DNA of 7,154 nucleotides from Gammaproteobacteria bacterium. Lineage in GTDB: Bacteria > Pseudomonadota > Gammaproteobacteria > Chromatiales > Chromatiaceae. The notes beneath the pieces were generated by a model, which had not been told where the DNA came from, did no database searches, and saw only the letters and a list, made by a program, of their open reading frames with translations. Numbering within the stretch: the stretch's first letter is position 1; every line of letters begins with the position of its first letter. The translations under genes and the position numbers were made by a program. Of the stretch, positions 1-5,343 are shown piece after piece. The DNA lies in the NCBI GenBank assembly GCA_024277555.1, contig JAJRUY010000127.1, positions 1 through 7,154 on the forward strand, in the 5' to 3' direction.

Positions 1-1243
1 CATAGTTGATGGAGTCGGCAATGGCGCCGGTAATATCTTCTGTTACCGTAGCCTGTACCGACAGGTCACCATCCGCCAGGTCGCCCATTTCATCCAGCAG
101 GCGGCGAATCGCTTCCTGGTTTCTCTGGTATTGCTCGGCGGTAATCCGCTCACGCTTGCGCGCCTGGCCAACCAGAACCACGCCAAGCAAAACCAGTAGC
201 GCAGGAATCAAAGCGCCCAACGCGGTCACCAAGGGAGTATTGATTGGAATACCGGCCATTTTCATGTTCCCGGCTTCGGTACCGTAGAGCCTGATCAGCT
301 CACGCGCATCTTCCGCCACCTTGTCTGAGGCCAGGGCAAGCAGATTTGGCGCATCCGCATCCGAGAACGCTCCACCTTCAGCCTGCGCTTCCTGGGACAT
401 CTCACTCATGCTGGTTTCCCCAACCGCTTCCAATGCCGGCAACACATTTGAGATCATGCTCAGGATCACACCCAGGGATTCATCGATATCCCCAAGAATT
501 GCCTTGGATTCCAGCAATTGTGCTTTCAGGTTTTCATCGCCGACCGGCTCTATCCCCAAAGCAGCACTGCCATCAATCAGTGCATTGACCACGGTTTTCA
601 ACTCATCCACGTCCTGCGTCATCTGGTCTACAGCAAGAGCTGTAGCCGCCCCCCCGGCCAGCACTTCCTTCAGCGATGAATTGATACGCTGTGTCAGAAA
701 CAACTGCCGGGAAGCATAGAATACCTGTGTTGGCGCAGCCTTTCCCTCAACCAGCGCATTGGTAACCTCGGAGGACACCTCCAGCAAATCCGGCAGGGCA
801 TCCCTGATGGTACTGATGATTTCATTTACCGAAAGAATCGCTTCCTTGTTGTCAAGAATGGCATCCACATGGGAGCGCAGCTCCAACCAGGAATTTTCCA
901 ATTTACGCAGTTGCGGCTTCATGGTTGCAGGTGAAGGCGGCAAGTTCAGTTCAGGCTGCCCGTTCTTCAAAGCATCCAGCAACTCTGAAAACCGGCCTCT
1001 TGACTCCTGTACGCGAACAAACGAGGCTACTTTGCCGCTTGCAGCTTCTCTGGCATATTTGGCAATCCGGTGCGCAAGCACCTGTTGCTCGGAAGCATAC
1101 AGAATATACTTTTCCAGATGTGCAGTGTGTGTTGCCCAGGTAACAAAGGCCAAGACCCCTGCCACCAAGGACACAACCAGCAACACGGAAAGCAGTGGAA
1201 CCAATGCCGACCGGCTGGATTCTTTTTTTGCTCTAGCTACCAT
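1..1243 (-). CDS. pilJ: PilJ, type IV pilus chemoreceptor (MCP), 3' end missing
   Basis: Methyl-accepting chemoreceptor of the Pil-Chp system, an inner-membrane protein that passes surface or pilus signals to the ChpA kinase through PilI. Only the first 414 codons are present; P. aeruginosa PilJ is about 680 residues, so the cytoplasmic signalling tip and methylation helices lie beyond the left edge. Seen here: a basic N-terminus, a first membrane helix at about residues 14-34, a long, largely helical periplasmic part to about residue 336 (the PilJ-type sensor domain, with similar segments such as SEQQVLAHRI at 51-60 and SRQLFLTQRI at 178-187 that fit its internal duplication), a second membrane helix at about 338-359, then a HAMP-like region including GDLADGDLSV. 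The chosen start is the ATG at 1243, with GGGG 7 nt upstream as a weak ribosome site. It follows pilI after a 135-bp spacer. The frame is open throughout; it contains an A7 run at codons 5-7 and a G7 run at codons 196-198. Confidence 0.95.
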   Translation of the reverse strand, partial: MVARAKKESSRSALVPLLSVLLVVSLVAGVLAFVTWATHTAHLEKYILYASEQQVLAHRIAKYAREAASGKVASFVRVQESRGRFSELLDALKNGQPELNLPPSPATMKPQLRKLENSWLELRSHVDAILDNKEAILSVNEIISTIRDALPDLLEVSSEVTNALVEGKAAPTQVFYASRQLFLTQRINSSLKEVLAGGAATALAVDQMTQDVDELKTVVNALIDGSAALGIEPVGDENLKAQLLESKAILGDIDESLGVILSMISNVLPALEAVGETSMSEMSQEAQAEGGAFSDADAPNLLALASDKVAEDARELIRLYGTEAGNMKMAGIPINTPLVTALGALIPALLVLLGVVLVGQARKRERITAEQYQRNQEAIRRLLDEMGDLADGDLSVQATVTEDITGAIADSINY

Positions 1244-1252
1244 TTCAATACC

Positions 1253-1277
1253 CCATATATGGTGAGCTTGACTCACC
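1253..1277. repeat. Overlapping palindrome and hairpin in the pilI-pilJ spacer
   Basis: The 135-bp spacer between pilI and pilJ (1244-1378) carries two adjoining symmetric elements just upstream of the pilJ start. One is the perfect 10-bp palindrome CCATATATGG (1253-1262). The other is an inverted repeat with arms GGTGAG (1261-1266) and CTCACC (1272-1277) and a 5-nt loop. In the pilJ-sense RNA the hairpin would end 17 nt before the ATG. A second weak inverted repeat (GCCCA/TGGGC, 7-nt loop) lies near 1307-1323. No T-run follows either hairpin in the pilJ direction, so they do not look like intrinsic terminators. An operator or an mRNA-structure role is inference only. Confidence 0.4.
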
Positions 1278-1378
1278 CAACCAAATTATTACCTTGCGGC
1301 ATAACTGCCCAAATCAAATGGGCTTTCTTGTCTGTTTACTGCAGCACTACTGTAAATATGCCCTGTCCTTTACTATCT

Positions 1379-1933
1379 CTATAGTGCGGCTGCCATGAAG
1401 TGCTCGTCATTGGCCAGTGCTGCCATGCTGAAAACCGGCCAAACACCGTCATCCAGCCCAAATACGTCATAAACATAACGCCCGAGGGATCCATCAAAAT
1501 GCGCATCTGCAATTTGCTTGCTGAGCGGAAGATGGCGCATGCCAATCACGGTTGAAACCAGCAATCCTGTGGAGGCGCCACGGTTGCGAATAACCAGTAC
1601 GCGAGACTGCTCATTTACCGCCACGGCTCCACCACCGATGAATTGCTGCAGATCAACAATGGGAAGCAGCTCTCCACGAATATTCGCCAGCCCCAGCATC
1701 CAGCCCTTGGTTCCGGGAACCCGGGTGACAGATTCCGGATAAGGCAACAGTTCACGAATCTCATTCATGGCGGAGATGACTTTTACCCCATCCAGCACGA
1801 AAGCAAGCCCCTGCCAGTCTTCTTCCTTGACCATGGTTGCAGGAACCAGCGATTCCTGCGCCCTGCTGCGCCGGTCTGCTGAGGCCAGCCGCTGCAGCAC
1901 AGCCTGCAAATCCTGAGTATTATCCCCGGACAT
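1379..1933 (-). CDS. pilI: PilI, CheW-like adaptor of the Pil-Chp system
   Basis: CheW-domain scaffold protein, cytoplasmic, expected to couple PilJ to the CheA-type kinase ChpA in the array that controls twitching motility. The product is 184 residues (P. aeruginosa PilI is about 178). The CheW domain covers roughly residues 40-175. Its clearest signature is GWMLGLANIRGELLPIVDL at 77-95, which matches the conserved CheW pattern of a glycine-rich turn, NIRG, and LP-(V/I)-VDL. The first 35 residues are polar and less conserved. An upstream extension of the frame to 2023 exists but lies inside pilH. The ATG at 1933 is preferred because it gives the family length and overlaps the pilH stop by one base (TGATG), implying translational coupling. 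The symbol rests on family similarity plus its place between pilH and pilJ; a generic CheW would look similar in isolation. Confidence 0.94.
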   Translation of the reverse strand: MSGDNTQDLQAVLQRLASADRRSRAQESLVPATMVKEEDWQGLAFVLDGVKVISAMNEIRELLPYPESVTRVPGTKGWMLGLANIRGELLPIVDLQQFIGGGAVAVNEQSRVLVIRNRGASTGLLVSTVIGMRHLPLSKQIADAHFDGSLGRYVYDVFGLDDGVWPVFSMAALANDEHFMAAAL

Positions 1934-2295
1934 CAACCAATCAACTCGCCCACCTTGGCCACAAGCCGGGCGGAATCCACAGGCTTTACCAGATAATCCT
2001 TTGCCCCCTGACGCATACCCCATTCCCGATCCGTTTCCTGATCTTTGGTGGTTACTATGATGATGGGAATATGTCTTGTGGACGCATTTCGGTGAATCTT
2101 GCGTGTGGCCTGAAAGCCGTTCAGACCCGGCATGACCACATCCATCAATATCAGGTCAGGCATTTCTTCAATCGCTTTTTGCACGCCCTCTTCACCATCC
2201 GTTGCGACTACCACCTGATAGCCTTCGTCACCCAGTGCAGTACTGAATATATGTACCTCTGTGGGAGAATCATCAACAATCAATACTTTTGCCAT
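1933..2295 (-). CDS. pilH: PilH, single-domain response regulator
   Basis: CheY-like receiver protein with no output domain. In P. aeruginosa PilH is a phosphorylation target of ChpA and opposes PilG signalling, favouring retraction and lower cAMP. The product is 120 residues, essentially family length (121 in P. aeruginosa). Receiver landmarks: acidic pair D8-D9 in VLIVDDSPTE, phospho-acceptor D52 in LILMDVVMPGLNG, the Thr pair T82-T83 in IIVTTKDQETD, and K104 in YLVKP. The strings GLNGFQATR and VTTKDQETD are typical of PilH and separate it from generic CheY. The chosen start is the ATG at 2295, with GGAA 8 nt upstream; a TTG two codons earlier (2301) would only add two residues and is less likely. 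It lies 27 nt after pilG, and its stop overlaps the pilI start by one base. Confidence 0.96.
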   Translation of the reverse strand: MAKVLIVDDSPTEVHIFSTALGDEGYQVVVATDGEEGVQKAIEEMPDLILMDVVMPGLNGFQATRKIHRNASTRHIPIIIVTTKDQETDREWGMRQGAKDYLVKPVDSARLVAKVGELIG

Positions 2296-2322
2296 ATTCA
2301 AATTTCCATGTGTAAATTATTG

Positions 2323-2721
2323 TCATGCCGCCTTTGGAATATGCCGCCGTATGGCGTCCAGTAATTCATCCCGGCTGAAAGGTTTGGTAAGATATTGATC
2401 GGAACCGGCCAGGCGCCCCTTGGCGCGGTCGAACAAGCCATCCTTGCTGGAGAGCATTACCACTGGCGTGTCGCTGTAGGCCTTGTTGTTCTTGATCAAC
2501 GCACAGGTCTGATACCCATCCAGTCTGGGCATCATGATATCGACAAAAATGAGATCCGGATGATGGTCTGCAACCAGAGACAAAGCTTCAAATCCGTCCG
2601 TAGCGGTTACGACTTCGCATCCTGCTTTCTTCAGAAGATTCTCCGCAGTACGCCGGATGGTCTTGCTGTCGTCGATCACCATAATCTTCAAACCGGAAAA
2701 TCCGGTATCTGCATCACTCAT
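2323..2721 (-). CDS. pilG: PilG, single-domain response regulator, first gene of the pil chemosensory cluster
   Basis: CheY-like receiver protein. In P. aeruginosa phosphorylated PilG promotes pilus extension and activates adenylate cyclase CyaB through FimL and FimV. The product is 132 residues (135 in P. aeruginosa). Receiver landmarks: D17-D18 in IMVIDDSKTIRRTAE, phospho-acceptor D61 in LIFVDIMMPRLDGYQTC, S91-S92 in VVMLSSKDGLFD, and K113 in YLTKPF. The strings SKTIRRTAE, DGYQTCALIKNN and SSKDGLFD are near-identical to known PilG proteins. The preferred start is the ATG at 2721, giving MSDADTGFSGLK; an in-frame GTG at 2730 (three residues longer) cannot be excluded. It is the first gene of the minus-strand cluster and divergent from gshB. 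The sequence just upstream of its start is a near-copy of the start region itself (see the separate entry). Confidence 0.97.
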   Translation of the reverse strand: MSDADTGFSGLKIMVIDDSKTIRRTAENLLKKAGCEVVTATDGFEALSLVADHHPDLIFVDIMMPRLDGYQTCALIKNNKAYSDTPVVMLSSKDGLFDRAKGRLAGSDQYLTKPFSRDELLDAIRRHIPKAA

Positions 2722-2758
2722 TGCTGCCACTCATTGTCTTTACCATTTGCTGTCACTC
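2714..2758 (-). promoter_or_regulatory. Duplicated pilG translation-start region with a 10-codon upstream frame
   Basis: On the minus strand the segment before pilG reads GAGTGACAGCAAATG (2758-2744), and 11 nt later GAGTGGCAGCAATG (2732-2719), the latter ending in the pilG ATG. The two units differ by one substitution and one inserted A. The upstream copy starts a 10-codon frame (2746-2714; peptide MVKTMSGSNE) whose TGA lies 3 nt inside pilG in another frame. GAG at a spacing of 8-9 nt is the only Shine-Dalgarno-like element for either start. This could be a leader peptide coupled to pilG translation, or simply a small tandem duplication. The repeat is seen directly; the function is inference. 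Confidence 0.35.
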
Positions 2759-2813
2759 GAACAAATATACTTCATTCCGCCTCCCAGCGACGCCATTCAT
2801 GCCAAAGCAGTTT

Positions 2814-2842
2814 TTTTGCCGGATAAATAACACCGGGCAAAA
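2814..2842. repeat. Interrupted inverted repeat upstream of pilG
   Basis: Arms TTTTGCCGG (2814-2822) and CCGGGCAAAA (2833-2842) pair with one bulged base around a 10-nt AT-rich centre. On each strand the T-rich tract comes before the stem and the A-rich tract after it, the reverse of an intrinsic terminator, so termination is unlikely. It lies about 95-120 bp upstream of the pilG start, where a regulator could bind. The symmetry is seen; a binding role is inference. Confidence 0.4.
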
Positions 2843-3173
2843 TAAACTCCGAAGCAAATCACAACCATTCACCAGCGCCTGGAACAACGCCTGCAGCCCC
2901 GCACCTCTTCCAAAATGCACTCCAAATTGCAGCCAAACAGCTTATGCAGCATTTTTCCGCCTTGTCCGTCAGACACGCTAATCGGGCACGCTCAACTGGA
3001 TCCCGGTATTTCGCCTTGTCCAGGCCGGTCTTCCTCTGACAGAGCCAGGCAGAACAAAGCCCCCTAATCCCCTCTTGGCTTGCAAAAAACCCAGCCGCCC
3101 AATACCAACAGAGTACTCCGGACAAACTACCCGACACTCAACCAATGTAAAACGGGACGTCGTTCTCGCAACC

Positions 3174-3197
3174 AACTGTTATTATTTACAAACTGTT
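3174..3197. repeat. Direct repeat AACTGTT upstream of gshB
   Basis: Two copies of AACTGTT, at 3174-3180 and 3191-3197, start 17 bp apart in an AT-rich stretch about 130-155 bp before gshB. TTTACA (3185-3190), resembling a -35 box, lies between them, but no -10 hexamer follows at normal spacing. Seven-base repeats can arise by chance. Confidence 0.25.
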
Positions 3198-3215
3198 TTT
3201 TGCTTTTCTGCCTGC

Positions 3216-3233
3216 AACATAGCAAGCTATGTT
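3216..3233. repeat. 18-bp palindrome AACATAGC-AA-GCTATGTT upstream of gshB
   Basis: Perfect 8-bp arms AACATAGC and GCTATGTT around an AA centre, about 95 bp before the gshB start. As RNA it would form a 7-bp stem with a 4-nt loop, followed on the plus strand by a run of only four Us counted with the stem end, so at most a very weak terminator. An operator for a dimeric regulator of gshB or of the divergent pil cluster is the more natural reading, but no regulator can be named. Confidence 0.45.
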
Positions 3234-3328
3234 TTCCAGCGCAAGGCCGATGCCAGAAATCTTTGTGCCAATCCACACCAGAAACGCAAACACAAACCAC
3301 TATATATTTTCAAATCGGTAAATGTAGC

Positions 3329-4279
3329 ATGTCAATCAATCTCGGGATTGTGATGGATCCCATAAAAACCATCAAAACCACCAAAGATAGCAGCTTCGCC
3401 ATGTTGCTGGAGGCGCAGCACCGCGACTGGAATCTGTGGTATATGGAAATGAATGATCTGTTTCTACTGGAAAACCAGCCCATGGCAAGAATGAAGCAGC
3501 TACGCGTACAGGATGACCCCCATCACTGGTTTGAATTTATCGATGAAAAAACAGCGCCCCTGGACAGCCTGGATACGATCCTCATGCGCAAAGACCCGCC
3601 GTTCAACATGGAGTATATCTATGCCACCTACCTGCTGGAGCAGGCGGAAGCCCGGGGCAGTCTGATCGTAAATCGCCCCAGCGCCTTGCGCGATGCGAAC
3701 GAAAAGCTGTACACGAGCTGGTTTCCTGGCTGCACGCCCCCCACATTGGTGTCGCGCAACCATCAGGATTTCTGCAGTTTTCTGGAAAAATACCGGGACA
3801 TCATCCTCAAGCCTCTGGGAGGAATGGGAGGAGAATCCATATTTCGCCTGCGCCAAGGCGACCCCAACACCAATGTCATCCTGGAGACCCTGACCGCAAG
3901 ACAGACCTGCTACGCCATGGCACAAAAGTTCATTCCGGAAATCAGCACCGGAGATAAGCGTATTCTGGTGATTGACGGGGAAGCCATACCCTGGGCATTG
4001 GCGCGGGTGCCCCAGGCCGGCGAGAACCGCGGCAATCTGGCAGCCGGTGGAAACGCCCATGGCATTGAACTTTCCGAACGTGATCGCTGGATTGTGGATC
4101 AGGTAGCACCCCGCCTGAAAGAAGCGGGGATTCTGTTTGCGGGATTGGACGTGATCGGCGACTATCTCACCGAAGTTAACGTCACCAGCCCGACCTGCAT
4201 CCGGGAACTGGATACCATCTACAACCTCAATATCAGCGCCGTACTGATGGATCGCATAGAAAAGAAGCTTATCGCATGA
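3329..4279 (+). CDS. gshB: Glutathione synthetase GshB
   Basis: ATP-dependent ligation of gamma-glutamylcysteine and glycine, the second and last step of glutathione synthesis, in the cytosol. The product is 316 residues, the same length as E. coli GshB, and similarity runs end to end: LGIVMDPI and KDSSFAMLLEAQ at the N-terminus, TILMRKDPPF (83-92), EYIYATYLLE (95-104), the ATP-grasp loop KPLGGMGGESIF (161-172), GDKRILVIDGE (208-218), GENRGNLAAGG (231-241) and the metal/nucleotide-binding TEVNVTSPTCIRE (281-293). The start at ATG 3329 fits the family; the open frame continues upstream to 3080, but that extra sequence is not GshB-like. GGTAA lies 7 nt before the start as a weak ribosome site. 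The loop has Gly164 where E. coli has Asp (KPLDGMGG), a mild substitution in a flexible lid. The last four bases overlap apbE (ATGA), so the two are translationally coupled. Confidence 0.98.
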   Translation: MSINLGIVMDPIKTIKTTKDSSFAMLLEAQHRDWNLWYMEMNDLFLLENQPMARMKQLRVQDDPHHWFEFIDEKTAPLDSLDTILMRKDPPFNMEYIYATYLLEQAEARGSLIVNRPSALRDANEKLYTSWFPGCTPPTLVSRNHQDFCSFLEKYRDIILKPLGGMGGESIFRLRQGDPNTNVILETLTARQTCYAMAQKFIPEISTGDKRILVIDGEAIPWALARVPQAGENRGNLAAGGNAHGIELSERDRWIVDQVAPRLKEAGILFAGLDVIGDYLTEVNVTSPTCIRELDTIYNLNISAVLMDRIEKKLIA

Positions 4280-5343
4280 GCACCGCCATTCGCCTCCTCG
4301 TCCTATGGCTCACTGCCACACTGTTGCTCGGTGCCTGCGAAAGGAACGATCCGGTTCACCACGGCCGCTTCCTGGCATTTGGTACCCTTACTGATATCAG
4401 CATTGCCGGTGTAGCCCGGCAGCAGGCAGAATCCGCCATAGAGGCGCTGGAAAGCGACTTTGCCATCATGCACAAAGCCTGGCATGCTTGGGCGCCAGGG
4501 CCACTGAGCCGTACCAACAATCTCCTGGCTGAAGGCGTACGCTTTGCAGCTCCACCCTCTGTGCTGAAGCTGATGCAAGTATCGGGACAACTGGCGCAAC
4601 AAAGCGACAACCTGTTCAATCCTGCCATCGGGCGTCTGGTCAAGCTGTGGGGGTTTCAGCAAGATACTATGGAAAACCAGCGCCCGCCGGACAGCGCAGC
4701 CATAGCAAAACTGCTGAAAGCCAACCCGACCATGAATGACATCAATATAGATGGCATCCATGTCCAGGGCAGCAACCCCGCTGTACAACTGGATTTTGGC
4801 GCCATCGGCAAAGGCTATGGCATTGACCTGGCAATCGAACATCTCAAGGAAATGGGCATCCAAAACGCCATCGTCAACAGTGGCGGTGATTTACGCGCCA
4901 TTGGTTCCCGCAATGGCCACCCCTGGCGCATCGCCATCCGCAACCCTTCCGGGTCAGGCACCTTGGGATTCCTGCACATATCCGGCGACGAAAGTATTTT
5001 TACCTCAGGTGATTACGAACGCAATTACCTGTGGCAAGGAAAACGCTACCACCATATTATTGATCCCCGAACAGGTTATCCGGCAGAAGGCGCCCGCTCG
5101 GTTACCGTTGTTCATGACAATGCAACTGTCGCAGATGCGGCAGCAACGGCACTGTTTGTAGCCGGCTCCGGCAACTGGCACAGAATCGCCCGGCAGATGG
5201 GTATCCAGTATGTATTACTCATCGACAGCAACAGCGTAGTACATATGAATCCTGCCATGGAAAAGCGTATTCAACTGATGGATGAGAGCTTGCCGGTGGA
5301 AATATCCAGCCCGCTGATTGACCCGGAACAAGAACCGAAATGA
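4276..5343 (+). CDS. apbE: ApbE, lipoprotein FAD:protein FMN transferase
   Basis: Transfers FMN from FAD to a Ser/Thr of target proteins such as the RnfG/RnfD or NqrB/NqrC subunits of redox pumps, in a Mg-dependent reaction on the periplasmic side. The product is 355 residues, typical for the family. A lipoprotein signal peptide is clear: hydrophobic residues 7-18, lipobox LGAC with Cys21, and Glu at +2, which by the usual rule favours the outer membrane. Family motifs follow in order: LDFGAIGKGYGID (172-184), NSGGD (201-205), TSGDYERNY (243-251), HHIIDPRTGYP (259-269) and the metal-binding VADAAATAL with D287 and T291, spaced as in E. coli ApbE (D288/T292). All expected catalytic positions appear intact. 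It overlaps gshB upstream and tonB downstream by 4 nt each (ATGA), so it is a coupled operon member. In Pseudomonas gshB and tonB3 are adjacent without it. No flavinylation target motif (S/T-GAT type) was found in the neighbouring proteins. Confidence 0.96.
   Translation: MSTAIRLLVLWLTATLLLGACERNDPVHHGRFLAFGTLTDISIAGVARQQAESAIEALESDFAIMHKAWHAWAPGPLSRTNNLLAEGVRFAAPPSVLKLMQVSGQLAQQSDNLFNPAIGRLVKLWGFQQDTMENQRPPDSAAIAKLLKANPTMNDINIDGIHVQGSNPAVQLDFGAIGKGYGIDLAIEHLKEMGIQNAIVNSGGDLRAIGSRNGHPWRIAIRNPSGSGTLGFLHISGDESIFTSGDYERNYLWQGKRYHHIIDPRTGYPAEGARSVTVVHDNATVADAAATALFVAGSGNWHRIARQMGIQYVLLIDSNSVVHMNPAMEKRIQLMDESLPVEISSPLIDPEQEPK

Larger units (their letters stand above)
2722..3328. other. Divergent intergenic region between pilG and gshB, no convincing gene
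   Basis: About 600 bp between the two divergent starts. Open frames occur here on both strands (for example minus 3137-2859 and plus 2721-2981), but their products show no recognisable domain, have biased compositions and lack good ribosome sites. I see no tRNA-like or known RNA fold. Promoters for both clusters should lie here, but only weak candidates were found: TATATT at 2769-2764 on the minus strand for pilG and TATATT at 3303-3308 on the plus strand for gshB, both without a good -35 box at 16-18 bp. Short symmetric elements in the region are listed separately. It also contains the 8-bp palindrome GAGTACTC at 3111-3118. It may hold a small RNA or a degraded gene that cannot be recognised by eye. 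Confidence 0.7.

Noticed and set aside
1223..1229. A7 run at codons 5-7 of pilJ as a programmed frameshift site
   Set aside because: The run fits a slippery A-AAA-AAA, but I saw no downstream stimulatory structure, no upstream Shine-Dalgarno stimulator and no useful alternate-frame product; lysine codons near a membrane start are ordinary.
321..1265. Plus-strand open frames opposite pilJ (for example 321-719 and 759-1265)
   Set aside because: Antisense shadows of pilJ, with Ser-rich atypical translations and no family resemblance.
1934..2023. Longer PilI starting at 2023
   Set aside because: The extension lies wholly within the conserved C-terminal part of pilH and would exceed PilI family length. 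ATG 1933 overlaps the pilH stop in a typical coupling arrangement.
2786..2810. Sigma-54-like promoter (TGGCATGAATGGCG on the minus strand) upstream of pilG
   Set aside because: The -24-like TGGCA is present, but the GC of a -12 element is not at the required distance.
2859..3137. 92-residue minus-strand open frame in the divergent spacer
   Set aside because: No recognisable domain, Cys/Trp-rich atypical composition and no clear ribosome site. Kept only as part of the unexplained spacer.
3216..3237. Palindrome at 3216-3233 as an intrinsic terminator
   Set aside because: The stem is short and AT-rich, only four T follow counting the stem end, and there is no upstream plus-strand gene to terminate.
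3080..3328. N-terminal extension of the gshB frame giving a 399-residue protein
   Set aside because: The added 83 residues have no similarity to GshB and are low-complexity. The ATG at 3329 gives exactly the family length and N-terminus.
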